This document shows positions 36,801-47,405 of a stretch of DNA of 64,000 nucleotides, piece by piece. Numbering within the stretch: position 1 is the first letter of the stretch; the number at the start of each line of letters is the position of its first letter. The position numbers and the translations under genes are program-made. The notes below the pieces were generated by a model. It did not search any database, was not told the DNA's origin, and saw nothing but the letters and a program-made list of their open reading frames with translations. Source of the stretch: Scolanthus callimorphus (Eukaryota; Cnidaria; Anthozoa; Actiniaria; Edwardsiidae); assembly GCA_033964015.1 (NCBI GenBank), contig CM066918.1, positions 20,109,387 through 20,173,386 on the forward strand, written 5' to 3'.

Positions 36801-37567
36801 CTCTGAAAGGACGTGAAATTGGAGCTCGAAACGGGGGTCAACCGGGTGATCCGATTAAGTGCTCGTTCACGCAATATATTTATCAGATCAAGCTAAAACT
36901 TGCACCGTAGTTAGTGGTCAACTAGTTCAACATTTTACCAAATTTTGGGGGATTTTTCAAATTCTCGAAATTCGCGACCCGGGCGTTATTTACTGACGAG
37001 TGCTCTTAACCTGGAACGTATCTCATTCATCGCCTATGAACTAACGTTCATAGGAAGCGTGTGCCGTTAGTGCAAAAGAGGACAAGAAGTCACTATACAA
37101 TGAAAATAATATGCTCTAAATTGTAAGTTTCTTCCAATCTTCAGTTTGTTTTATTGGTCTTAAAATTCCCAAAGAATTATCGGACGTTTTTAGATCCTTT
37201 TCGTCGGTAAAAAAAAGAAAATACACCGGAAGTTTTCATTAACGATTAATGGCCTTTTCAGGGGCGGATCCTGGATTTTGGAAAGGGGGTTGCGTTTCTG
37301 GTTTGAAGAGCAAATTTGTCAATAGGGCTTCTAATAGAGCCTAGTCTTTAGGACTGTATTTTTATTTTTTTGTATTCAAATGAGGGTGCGACTTCGCCAC
37401 GGCCTTTTGGGAGGTCTTCGATTTTGGGAACAATATACTTTCACAAAATCAAAGAGGTATTTTTTTAGAAATTCCCCTGGAAAAAGTTATTCAATTTTCT
37501 CACCTTTACAATGAACAAGAAGCGCTACAAGGCAACAACATGCGGCAAATACAAAAGCTTTGGCCAT
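27856..37567 (-). CDS. Secreted trypsin-family serine protease homologue with C-terminal ShK domain
   Basis: Exons in transcript order: 37567-37504, 34228-34001, 32548-32333, 29495-29319, 28676-28497, 27974-27856. The total of 984 bases gives 327 aa; every intron is phase 1. Residues 1-20 are a signal peptide. Cys30 sits in a CGYRP pro-segment, and activation is expected at Arg39 before [12 protein letters not shown]. The peptidase S1 domain keeps the Asp of the triad (Asp132 in NDLALI) and the nucleophile (Ser231 in GDSGGPL). The catalytic His position reads WVLTSASC (Ser82), where active enzymes have AAHC. The S1-pocket position 189 is Ser225. Residues 290-326 form a ShK domain with six cysteines. 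It should be secreted and probably non-proteolytic. Exon 1 is assigned by phase and signal-peptide character and is the least certain part. Confidence 0.85.
28094..28177. repeat. Palindromic element AACAATTATTC...GAATAATTGTT
   Basis: The ends AACAATTATTC and GAATAATTGTTT are inverted. The core CGAATAGTGGCGAATAG faces CTATTCGCCACTATTC. It is in protease intron 5. Related AACAATTATT ends occur at 47348 and 40205. Confidence 0.65.
29730..30320. repeat. Minisatellite, about 75-bp unit, nine diverged copies
   Basis: Each unit contains CTCGTTCCTCTCTCCCGTTC, then a variable T-rich part, then ACTGATGTGGACTA(G/C)AAAGTA. About nine units are seen, with lengths varying from about 52 to 76 bases. It lies in protease intron 3 and ends exactly where the LINE insertion at 30320 starts. 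Confidence 0.85.
30320..32322 (+). mobile_element. 5'-truncated LINE with one frameshift, in protease intron 3
   Basis: The coding region (30346-31533, then 31542-32030 in another frame) gives the linker before the reverse transcriptase, then [24 protein letters not shown] and MYADDHQIY. The C-terminal maturase-like region follows. A single base is missing near 31518; shifting frame joins the two parts. The endonuclease is absent. The 3' UTR ends in a TTCTA tandem tail, and ATGGTGT occurs at both edges (30320-30326 and 32316-32322), a likely 7-bp target duplication. It belongs to the CR1/jockey-type LINE group; the exact clade is uncertain. Confidence 0.9.
32969..33041. repeat. Short palindromic MITE nested in the hAT-like element
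   Basis: CAACCTCGTTCCCAGGGTCT followed by TCTC faces GAGAAGACCCTGGGGGAGG. A related copy, itself interrupted, lies at 53453-54074. Confidence 0.65.
33076..33192. repeat. 117-bp MITE nested in the hAT-like element
   Basis: The ends TAGAGTGGTTTCCATAAACC and TAGAGTAGTTTCCATAAACC face each other, with about 65 bases between the arms. Confidence 0.75.
34550..37005. mobile_element. 2.46 kb foldback transposon with about 0.65 kb arms and TTAA duplication
   Basis: TTAA at 34546-34549 and 37006-37009 flanks inverted ends GAGCACTCGTCAGTAAATA. The arms match almost base for base: 34550-about 35183 against about 36372-37005. The match continues, more loosely, to 35340 against 36040-36162. The right arm carries an extra segment of about 200 bases (about 36163-36370). 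No transposase is visible. Twin open frames at 35046 (+) and 36509 (-) are mirror images of the arms. It fills most of protease intron 1. Confidence 0.85.
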
Positions 37568-37933
37568 GATTACACCACACCTTTGTCCTCTAGGGAAATA
37601 CCTCCATAAGCTTTGTACTTATGGCTTACAGTGGATCGCTCCCACAATCACTGAACTAAGGAGTACTATGCGGGTTCATTTAATTAAATTTGTCAGCGAA
37701 AGTAATGATTATTTACTTGAGGAACTCAATTAAAACAAATCTATTTACTTACCCCCAGAAGTACATCAATATTTGCAACAAATTGAGAGTAGTGTCAATA
37801 TGTTGTGTACATGATTTGTCAACTATTAAAATTCTCCTCCGACTACGTGATCCAGTATGTGAAATAGAGAATAATACATGGGCGCACGGAGAGGAGCGAG
37901 CGCACTCCAAGCGTCCACGTACTGTTCTGTTTA

Positions 37934-38278
37934 TAGTCCTTAAGTGACGTCACAAATTTGAAAATTTTCGAATGTTAGATCTTTGTCCTCGAATAATGGA
38001 AGACCAGCTCCAACAAACGTTGCATGCAAAAAGTGAGCTGAATCGGTTGAAACGCGACTGAGATATGGCCCGCTGAATACAAAATTTTCTTAAACAAATC
38101 ACTGTATTTTCGACTCATTTCAAAATGAAACTGAACCAAAAATACAGTGATTTCTTAAAGAACATTATGTATTCAGCGGGCCATATCTTGGTCGCGTTGC
38201 AACCGATTTGCCTCATTTTTGGTGTGTAGCTTTCATTCGATATGACCTTTCGAAATCAAGGGATCACTTTAGGACTCT
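37934..38278. mobile_element. MITE with AGAGTCC ends, copy 2
   Basis: This is the same family as 23665-24050: the ends, the GTGACGTCAC palindrome, and the GATATGGCCCGCTGAATACA block and its inverted partner are all present. It lies just upstream of the protease signal-peptide exon (37504-37567). Confidence 0.8.
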
Positions 38279-38284
38279 ATTATA

Positions 38285-39305
38285 TACCGTTTCCGGGAAC
38301 CGTTGTCACCCAAAAGGTCTATAAGCTTGAAGCGCAAAGGATAATGTGGGCATCTAAACTGTGGGCATCTAAACAAACTGGATAATTAGTTTCCTTAGCA
38401 ACAGGCAGCAGAGGGTTAAAGTTGATGGTATCACCACCAACTACAAGACCATCAATCGAGGAGTTCCTCAAGGCACCGTCTTAGGTCCGGTGCTATTTTC
38501 ACTTATGGTTAATGATATTAAGGCGGTCCACCCCTCACGTAATCTACTCTTGAAATATGCGGATGATTTAACACTCAGCATCCCTATTAAAGATAGTGTA
38601 GATAATAGCTTCGTGGAACTTGAAGTAGACTCGATCAAGACATGGGCGGAACGAAATAGTATGACCCTTAACCTAAAGAAAACATGGGAATTGGTGCTTA
38701 AAAGGGAAAAACTCCAAAGACTCCGCCATCGCCTATTCCTGGCATCAAACAGGTGTCTAGCCTTAAATTGCTAGGTGTGACATTTGAGGCAGACCCAACG
38801 AACTGGGACTCTCACTTAGATGAGGTACTCAAACGAGCTAGTAGCAGGCTTTATATTCTTAGAACGTGTAAGTATTATAAATATCCTATAGACCAGCTAG
38901 ACGTATTATTCCAGAGCCTGATTGTATCCATTTTCATGTATGCTTTAGAAGTGTGGGGCTGTGCCGCGTACGATAAATATCTTAGTAGGGTGGACAGCCT
39001 CTTCAAAAGAGCATTTAAATGGGGCTATTGCAAACACAAATACACGATAACTGAGCTTCTGATAGAAAAGGACCGGAAGTTGTGGAAGGTAATAACAGGG
39101 CCGACTCCTACAGCCCTGGATGACCTCCTTTCTCCACTGAGAGCTCGTACGCTCAGGAGGAGGGGGCATCCTTACTTGCTTCCGCGCGTACGCACTGAGC
39201 GGTTTAAGAGCTCTTTCATTAATCGTTGCCTTTTTTCCTACTTGTAATTAATTATTGTATATTGTAAATTTCCACGTCTGTCTGGAGATATTATTGAATA
39301 AAGAC

Positions 39306-39344
<39 letters not shown>

Positions 39345-39541
39345 AGACTATTATTAAACTGCTACTGTTTGATCTGAATTCAGACAGTTATCGCAACCAC
39401 AGGTAAAATCATTAAATTTCAGCACATTTCTAAGCATGTCTGTTTCTAATAATATTTTACAGAAATTCAAATAAATCTTTACCCATACCCCCTAGCGCAC
39501 CAAGCTTCGGTTGCTGTTTCCAGTGTCCCGGAAACGGTACA
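38285..39541. mobile_element. Possible TIR element hosting the LINE
   Basis: ACCGTTTCCGGGA at the left edge and its complement TCCCGGAAACGGT at the right edge bracket the LINE. AAGCTT lies at a similar distance inward on each side. The repeat is short (about 13 bases), so the call is tentative. Confidence 0.35.
38380..39345 (+). mobile_element. 5'-truncated LINE with (ATT)n tail
   Basis: It starts inside the reverse transcriptase (WIISFLSNRQQRV), continues with GVPQGTVLGP and KYADDLTLS, then a C-terminal region to a stop at 39247. One frameshift lies near 38700 (the reading frame changes between the VLK region and PPSPIPG). The 3' end is a (TTA)n microsatellite at about 39307-39342. It is a different family from the LINEs at 18.0 and 30.3 kb. 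All upstream parts are missing. Confidence 0.85.
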
Positions 39542-40194
39542 TAAACCGTAATTGTATTTTTTAAAACAGCGGGAATGGGACGTCCCACATGCAAAGTTGA
39601 TAATTTGTGAAAAATATCGTATCTTTACGTGTGCTGAGATACGAAATCCTTGTAAAACACTACAGCTTTCTATGACTTTATCGGTTTTCTATAGACTTTT
39701 TCTATAGATCACGCGTGATGTTTGAAAACACGAGATATAATATATATAAGCGTTTCGAGTGCCTCCCAACATCACAAGTGATATAGCGGGGGAGAACCAT
39801 AGAGCATAGATTTGGATCAATCAGAGCACGCATTATATCGTAGCTATATTATATCAGGGACATAGATACTACTAACGCAGCAGTTTGACAAAATATATGT
39901 AGCGTTGTGACCGCAAAACAGGCCATCATCTCTTGGATGTTGATTTAAAAAGTGTAATAAAGTTTAACTGCCTGAAGCAAAAACGATTGTGTCGCAAGCA
40001 ATGCTAAAATAAAGTTTTTCGTTTCTATATGAACTGAAACTTTTCGTCTCTGAAGAATCCATTAACATGATTTAGACCTGAGTTCACTTGAGTTTCCTGT
40101 CGAGCTGAAACATTTTTGAAGATACGAGTCGAAACGGAACGAACGAATTTGGCACACAGAGACGCACCGTTCCATACTCGTACGTCACGTAATA

Positions 40195-40690
40195 TTGAAC
40201 AATTATTAGATGAGGTTAAGCATGATAGCGAGATTTGTCAACGCCGAGGTTTGTGTGTTATCTGCCCGCGAAGCTGAGGCGGATAACACTAACTCGAGGC
40301 GATGACAATTCTCGCTATCATGCGTAAACCGAATTCAATAAAAGTATTTTTATTCAACAGGAATTATTGCCCAGCTCTTGCACGGCGAAACGTTTTTTTC
40401 AATTTCAGCTTGCGGTCCATAGTTGATGTTTAGACAGCCTAAGTAATGCTTTCTCGGCAAAAATCGATTCAACGAGAGTATTGGCAAAATTGGTTTCCCC
40501 TTCCGAAACGAAAACCAACATGGCGCCCAAACCTATTGGCTATAATTTTTCCATTATGACGTCATTGCAGTGGCATCAATCCTAATGTCTGCAAATTGAC
40601 GTCACGAACTTGGCGCCAACACGATTTCGCTGCTTACCCTTTGTCAATCAGAATCGAGATAGTGGCATGGATAATGATAATTATTTGCGT
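40195..40690 (+). repeat. Dispersed 0.5 kb repeat C, copy 1
   Basis: It matches 50365-50895 in the same orientation over its whole length. Shared blocks include GATGAGGTTAAGCATGATAG, GCTGAGGCGGATAACACTAA, CATAGTTGATGTTTAGA and CATCAATCCTAATGTCTG. The first 150 bases form an imperfect inverted repeat. Two TGACGTCA palindromes are present (40558 and about 40599). Confidence 0.8.
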
Positions 40691-41165
40691 TACTTTTGGG
40701 AATGACGAAAAGTGGGCTTACAGGCTTGTGGGAAGGACGACAAACATATGACTATTGCAGCTATTGGAATTTAATACGAGGAGGATCGACGTGTGGGCTC
40801 GTGCAAATAGTGTGTCATGCGGTTTTCAAGGGTGGGGGGATATAGGGACACCATACGAGCGAGCTGTGATTTCTTATTTTTCAGATCCTGGCTACCCCCA
40901 GCCTGTCCATAGCATAATTTCAGAATTCAAACCACGTGGCAAAAACTGATTAAGACAGTTTTTTTTAGTGATTCGAGCAACCTGCGGCCAAACATCTGGT
41001 TATTAGAAAGGTATGAAACCTATTGGCTTTTTTTTATAGCATCTTTTAAACTAGGTTTCCATGCAAGTAGTAAAAGCGTGTTAGCTCCGTTATGAAATCT
41101 TGATTGCAACCTAGGAAATTTGCATTAAGATTGTATACAATATATGATTGAATGTAAAAGAACGT

Positions 41166-41235
41166 CCCTTGACATACCCTGCAAGCAGTGGCCTAAGAGA
41201 AGAGGAAATCACTGCTCGCAGGGTACCCTTGACAT
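41166..41235. mobile_element. Tiny 50-bp palindromic insertion with 10-bp duplication
   Basis: CCCTTGACAT occurs at 41166-41175 and 41226-41235. Between them is a 50-base insert with inverted ends ACCCTGC(A/G)AGCAGTG / CACTGCTCGCAGGGT. It looks like an extremely short MITE with its target-site duplication. Confidence 0.6.
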
Positions 41236-41594
41236 AGAATTTCCCTATTATAGTACTCCTCGTGATGAACTTTGAAATAAAACAAATATTATCCGTGTTC
41301 CATGAGAATTTCATGAGACAAACCCAACATGATGCTAACATGTATATATTCTTCCAAAACACCATCAAAATCAAGCAAAGAGGCGCCTCTTAACTTTTGA
41401 GTAACTGGATTTTTGACCACTATTTGTCATAATTGCTCTAAATCCTTGTAAAATCTCTCTTAATAAACATTTATTTTATGCGGAGTTAGGGGCGGCATAG
41501 ATACTCTAGTTTGGGGAGCAAACTTAATGCTGTGGGTACAAAATACGGTAGGTACTACAACAACAACAACAAGTACGGTACGGCTGGTCCAGTA

Positions 41595-41742
41595 TACCCT
41601 GGATACCAGAGGCTCGAAGCTTCACCCGTTTACTGACACGCTAAGCCAAGACGCCGCGATAGCGGCGGCTTGGCACTCCTCGATCAGTAAAATATGCGTC
41701 TTGTAAACGAGTGAAGCTTGGAGACTCTGGTACCCAGGGTAG
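41595..41742. repeat. MITE with about 40-bp inverted repeats
   Basis: TACCCTGGATACCAGAGGCT-type and its complement bracket the element. CGAAGCTTCACCCGTTTAC and its partner continue inward. The centre holds a GCCGCGATAGCGGC hairpin. The stretch 41743-42540 after it shows nothing recognisable. Confidence 0.7.
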
Positions 41743-42540
41743 GTCCAGTACAGCTTGTCGGTAAAACTAAGGCTTACCATCCAACAGAAACGAGAGACCT
41801 AAAAGTGCGAGGTAACCAATGGGAACAGAGCGAAAAGGCAGGAATGCGCGCTGCTAACCACGTTCATCCAGTTGTGACATTTCTAGGACACATGTTTAAA
41901 CTGCTGAGATATTGTTGTCAGGACTTATTCCACGAGTTGACTCAGAGGGACGTTTGTTTTTCGAAAGTTTCAAGACATTTCGTGCCTTGTATTTAGTCCT
42001 GTTTGTATAAGATGCTGTTTACTTAAAACATGTGTAAACAAAACTGCACAAATTGAGGATTCTGTTGTCAAAAGATCGATAGTTCCTGAAATATTCATGA
42101 CAACTAGAGAACTTTGAGAGAATGTTTAAAATGTCAAAATAATAACCAACTTCCATATGGTATTTTTTTTTCAGAGGCATTTGACGTGCAATAATTTCTT
42201 TTGCTGTATTTGACTATTTTTTTAAACAAAGGATGCAGAGCAGGAATTTTTTTTCAAAAGAGCGCATCCCCCCCTCAAAAGTCAAATGGTCGGCGCCTAT
42301 AAAAGGAAGTGGAGGGTCTTCCTTTATTGATAAGCTTCTAATTGTTTGCTCAACTTGTAAATCTGATGAAAAAAAAAATGAATTTTTTGCTCAGGGTCAG
42401 TTATAAAAAAAGTACCTACTTTTTGAATATATAACTTTATCGCTTGTTCCTACAAACAACAGAACAGCAACTAAAAAAATAAGAACAAGGAAAAAATGAG
42501 AATAAAAGAGAAGATATAAATATTTGTTCTTCAGTTAGAC

Positions 42541-42546
42541 TTTATT
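42541..42546 (-). terminator. Polyadenylation signal candidate for the lectin
   Basis: TTTATT on the + strand reads AATAAA on the minus strand, 87 bases past the lectin stop codon. Confidence 0.5.
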
Positions 42547-42632
42547 TCCAGATACAACTGTTGCGATTAATTTGAGGGTCACAATCCTCAGCTCTTGTGA
42601 GTCTAGTTTGATTCAGTGTTGAATGCATGGAT

Positions 42633-45600
42633 CTACACGCCAATCGGCTTTTCACAGATGAATCCATTCGGCAAACCTTTGACTTCAGAGCACGGTAGGT
42701 CATTCCAATCCTTGGGTAAGCGAACGCTCACAGTACGGACTGGATCCGTCCACATGTGCCCGCAGTCCTCCACGCCAGGATGGCTGGGCTCGTTTGGCGA
42801 CCATCTCGAGTATGCGCTAGCACCCAGCAAAGACCCATCAACCCAATGGTACTTCTTATCTTTTTTATAATATCTCAACCCGATCCACATTTGCTGCCTT
42901 GAGGAGGCGAACTGGCGGGATAGCTTGTACACGAAATCGTTTTCTTTTTCGGACGTAATGACCACTAAGTCACTTCCAAGCTTTTGACAGGCAGTTCGCG
43001 CCTCGTCCCAGGTCTTCACGGTCGGCTCAGCTTTGTAACAGGAATTCATGAACTCGTGGAAACCATGAGGGCACAAATCTGTGGCGAGAATGTATTATGT
43101 TTTCAATATCTTGTCCGGGATCCCTGTGTCAGCCGTCTCGACGGGTCCCGGAATATTCCGGTTTTTACGAATGATGACGTAATTTCGCTGTTATGTCGCA
43201 AGTTGCTCGACAACAGTCGATATAGGATCGGGGCAATGTTCTTTGAGACAGAACAAATCATGCATGGCAATCGGAGCTAATCCGATTGTCATCCGAACGG
43301 ATAGCGATCTTATTTTCCTCGCGCGTGACAGACGAGCGTAGTTGACAACATGGCGGCGATTGTTTTCATAGATGAACAAAACGTCGACGAAGTTATCACT
43401 GAAAATGCTGATAGTGATGTTGATATGAATAGCGGAGATGAAGAAGAAGAGAACGAGGAAGAGGAGGAGGATAGTGAAGAGGAAATCAACGATGAAGACG
43501 ATCCTACAGGCTGGTTTAGAGGTCCAAGAGAGCCGACGCGACTTACGTTCACTGGTGACAGTGGCCTCAAAGCACACTTACCCGATAATGCTACTTTCCT
43601 TGATTACTTTTATTTACTGTTCCCAGAGAATCTCTTTGAGGAAATTGCAAAGCAGACCAATAAATATGCCAAGGAAACTATAGCTGCGAAAATCTAACTG
43701 CGAATTCTCGACTCAGAAAATGGCCAGATGATGGCGTGACATCGAACGAAATCAAGGCATTCTTGGCCATGGTGATCGCTATGGGCCTAGTCAATCAAGA
43801 AAACATACAGAATTATTGGTCTACTGACGAGGTGCTATCTACTCCATTTTTCCCAGCAATCATGCCAAGGGATAAATTTCTAAACATGCTAACATGTTTG
43901 CATCTCTGTGATAATGATAATTACATTGCACGTGGGAATGCAGGATATAATCCTGTTGATAAGCTTGGAGCTATTTACAGGGTAGTGACAGAGAACTTCT
44001 CAACTACATGGATTCCTGGACAAAATATTTGTATAGATGAAGGGATGATTCCATTCAGAGGAAGGGTGCACTTCAAAGTATACAGCCCAGACAAGCCAGA
44101 TAAGTATGGAGTCAAATCATATCAACTGTGTGACTCTAATAATGGGTACTGTTGTAAATTTGAAATATACACAGGAGCAACTGATAATCCTCCTAGTGCA
44201 AAGGGAAAAACCTATGACCTAGTAATGAGACTTGTTGAGCCGTACTTAGGTGAGGGTCGTTGTTTATATGTAGACAATTACTATACATCCCCAGTTCTCT
44301 TTACAGACTTGTATGAAAAGAAAACTGGGGCATGTGGGACCATGCGTTATCGGAAAGGCATCCCTCCAGCATTCAAAAATGCGAAACTAAAGAACAAAGG
44401 AGACACATTTATTATGAACAATGGTACTTTGCTTGCCTTCAAAATGAAGGACAGGAAAGTATTTCAAATGCTATCATCAGTACATTCTATAAATGAGGTT
44501 GAAACTGGCCACAGCAATCCCATAACAGGCCTTGCAGTGAAAAAGCCAGAAATTGTTCATGAGTACAATCAATACATGGGGGCAGTTGACAGATGTGATC
44601 AGATGGTTGCTTACTCATGTTTTAGAAGACGCTCCCTGAAGTGGTGGAAGAAAGTGTTCTTCCATTTACTTTCATTGTCTGTGCTGAATAGCTATCTGTT
44701 GTACAAGAATGGGACAAGGACACCAGTAATGCACAGTGTCTTCAGAAAGGAACTGGTCAAGCAGCTAATTCACAGCTCTGGGGTCAATGGTACGTGTACT
44801 CCTAGGGGTAGGCCAAGGCTGGCTGCTGCTGCTTTGACCCGCCTTCATGGGAGACACTTTCCAGAAAAAATAATGGCTAGTGGAAGGAAACTGAATGTTT
44901 CAAGGTCGTGTGTTGTTTGTAACCCAGGAGAGAGAATTATATTGGCACACTTAGGAGCTAAACGGAAGAGGGCAGGTCGGGAATCAAGCTACCAGTGCAA
45001 TGTCTGTAAAGTCGCACTTTGCATACAGGAGTGTTTTAAGCGGTACCATACAGTGGAGGACTATGTTGGTGCTTATGTTAGACAACATGATGAAAAGGAA
45101 GCTGATAATGAGTGATATTTGGTGCTGTTCGACAAACGATGATGATGAACGTTCGACAAACAGTTGAGTCTGTTGCTAATAATGAGTAACATTTGTTAAC
45201 TATTGCAACCAATGACACCAAAATAATCAAGATAATCCTATTAAAGCTATTTTGTTAAAATCATGTTTGATATTGAAGCACAAATATTTATTGCACAGTG
45301 CATATACAACTTCAGAAATGTCGGCCATGATAATTTTTTTGCTTTATGGGTTTGTAGCATGCAAAAACACAAAAATACATTGTCAGATATCAAGGCAGAG
45401 GTACTTTGATTTAAGAGGGAATACAAATTTGTGTATATTTTTGTAAAATATTACAAATCTTGTTGTAATTTCCAAAATATTGAAGTTCTATTCATTGATA
45501 TTTTCATGAGCTGCATTTCATATCATTGAGAAATTTTTTTTTTCATATTTGTTTGGCTACATTTTTCAAATAGACTCATTTGTTTAGCTTTTGTAGTAAT

Positions 45601-46194
45601 GAAAAGAAAGATAATTTTATAACCTTTAATTTGATATATAACATTGAGGTAATTGTTGAATAGTAGTGGCTTTGGATTTTTTTTTCTGCGTGACACTCTG
45701 TTGCTACAATCCAACATAAAAAAAAGTCAGTTTGAGGGACTGCGTTTTGGATATAAAGTCAGCATGTTAAGGGTTAAGGACAGATTTTGCACCAGAATAC
45801 AGACCTTGGTTGCAAAATTCGATCTTTTTCTCGATTTCAGCGAGCCTGTTCGTCATGAATGCCATCATGCTCTGCTGCCCTAAAAGATGAACACTCGTCA
45901 GTGTAATTACTCGGTCAAGGTGTCATCAGATTTATCCTTAAGATCAGATAAGATTCCATTCCTGTGCATTACCCAAAATTCATTACCCTGGTCTGAATGC
46001 TGATCGCTAATGGCATGGTATGTTTCAGTTGATACACAACTGTTTCATACGTAACTTTTATTTCCCCTACCTTTCTCGATATTCTTGAGTCTGCTTTCAA
46101 TCTGAGCGCTACAAGTATTTTGTGATTGAGCAGCAGTAGTCCAAGCCAAAATGAAAAAGACCAAGGACACGACTTTACCAAACGAAAATATCAT
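42633..46194 (-). CDS. Secreted C-type lectin with coiled-coil neck (3 exons, 214 aa)
   Basis: Exons: 46194-46071, 45879-45805, 43078-42633, with phase 1 introns, 645 bases in total. Residues 1-24 are a signal peptide (MIFSFGKVVSLVFFILAWTT start). Residues 28-66 are a Leu/Ile-heptad-like neck bounded by Cys28 and Cys64, suited to oligomerisation. The C-type lectin domain spans 69-210: Cys69/Cys80 (long-form extra disulfide), Cys97/Cys208, Cys172/Cys196, WIGL at 131-134, EPS at 163-165 and WND at 191-193. EPS with WND suggests calcium-dependent, mannose-type sugar binding, as EPN/EPS variants do; that is inference. Likely role: extracellular recognition or innate immunity. A piggyBac element lies in intron 2. 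Confidence 0.9.
43350..45115 (+). pseudogene. piggyBac transposase, nearly intact, one frameshift
   Basis: An acidic N-terminal region (43350-43697, with an E/D-rich run) is followed in another frame by the catalytic and C-terminal parts up to 45115. Reading the second frame back from 43736 joins the two at about 43685-43690. One base change would restore a reading frame of about 585 aa, normal for piggyBac. Three catalytic Asp candidates are visible: in CIDEGMIPFRGR, YVDNYYTS and GAVDRCDQM. A C-terminal cysteine-rich zinc-binding region (CVVC, CNVC, C-ECF-RYH) is present. It sits antisense in lectin intron 2. Terminal repeats with TTAA were not identified on the left. A TTAAGGGTTAA at 45770 is a possible right end. 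Confidence 0.9.
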
Positions 46195-47143
46195 GATGAA
46201 TCTGGAAGTGTTGTATAGCTAAATTATGAGATACTGTACAGCCAGGTGCTACATGGCAGATAACTCCACCAGTCACTGGTTTAGATGGCTTATTATTTTT
46301 ATCACTGACTCTACCACCCGAGGTAGTGAAGCAGATCAGAAGAGGGGGAAGGAGTGCTGGGGCAGCTGGGGCTCCCCACATGAGATACATTTTCGACCTT
46401 TTTTCCTTTTACTCCTCAGTCTATTTCACTTCTGCCATCTGATCTCTAATGCCTTCCCAATCCTCCTCTTATCCTTCCCGCTAGGGGATGATAAAAACGT
46501 TATACATTATATGCCAATGATATTTCGTTTTCAAAAAGCCCTAGCGAGGCAAAAGGAGCACGTGCCTTCCCCTGAGGATCCACCAAGGGCCATCACAAAG
46601 ATCGAGCTTAAAAGCTAATAAAACATCACCAGAGACAAAAGACTGGCTGCATTGCTAGACACACCTGGGCTGGAATTTGACATTTGTGGACACAAAACGT
46701 ACGACAGTTTTTCGACGCTTTTATTCTCGTCCTTTTCAGGTTTTGTCCGATGGATAGTGAAACTAGAAATTCACGACAAAAGGTTGACACAACTTATAAA
46801 AGCTGTTTGATTTCCTTGCAGAACAATGCCTATTTGCTAAGGGGAAAACTTGTTAATATACATTTATATGTGTAAAACACACTCAAATGCTCAAAATATA
46901 TTAAGGGGGATTACAGTTAAAGTTTGTGGTCGATGGATTGTTGTGTGAGGGGAATAAAAAGGAGACAAAGAAGTGTGGAACATAGCCCAAATCGACAAAA
47001 TGTACGACTTTAATCACACCAGCGCACTCTATTAATTTTAACTAAAATCCATATTCCTAAATATAAACTAAATTATCAATTCTTCTTATTACCACAACTC
47101 AAGAATATTTAACGTAATACTCTTTACCTCTTTCTATGCAATA
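46195..47143. other. Upstream of the lectin; no gene recognised
   Basis: This is the start of the 2.7 kb space between the divergent lectin and AP4E1 start codons. A 130-codon frame at 46226-46618 has no domain resemblance or supporting splice structure. Confidence 0.4.
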
Positions 47144-47329
47144 CAGGGCCGTAGCTAGCGGAAGGGCAGAGGGGGCAGTTGCCCCCCCCCCCCCCCCCCC
47201 CCGCAGCGAAGGCAAAATTTTCAGTGTCAACATGTGGGGAAAACCTGCTTGCCTCCCCTCCCCCAGCAAAAACAAAGGATGACCAAGGCTTGCCCCCTCC
47301 CCAGACAAAATTTTCTAGCTACGGCCTTG
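47144..47329. mobile_element. MITE with CAGGGCCGTAGCTAG ends and a poly-C tract
   Basis: CAGGGCCGTAGCTAG and its near complement CTAGCTACGGCCTTG bracket 186 bases. The interior holds a run of 21 C residues at 47182-47202. The ends resemble those of hAT-type MITEs. Confidence 0.6.
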
Positions 47330-47347
47330 AATGAGTGACGTGTATTT

Positions 47348-47400
47348 AACAATTATTGCTCGAGCCCGAGTCAATAGCCCATGAGGGCGAGAGGAATAAT
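47348..47400. repeat. Short palindromic AACAATTATT element
   Basis: AACAATTATTGCTCGAGCCC faces GGGCGAGAGGAATAATTGTT. It is the same end type as 28094-28177. Confidence 0.55.
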
Positions 47401-47405
47401 TGTTT

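Noticed and set aside
37259..37300. hAT-type MITE (CAGGGGCGGATCCTGGATTTT), also at about 48553
   Set aside because: Only the left terminus is present in each case; no matching right end was found, so no element boundaries can be given.
27856..46194. Protease homologue and lectin as one minus-strand gene
   Set aside because: The lectin ends with its own stop and a poly-A signal candidate, and the protease has its own signal-peptide exon at 37504-37567.
46226..46618. A 130-codon frame upstream of the lectin
   Set aside because: No signal of conservation, no splice structure, and composition like surrounding intergenic DNA.
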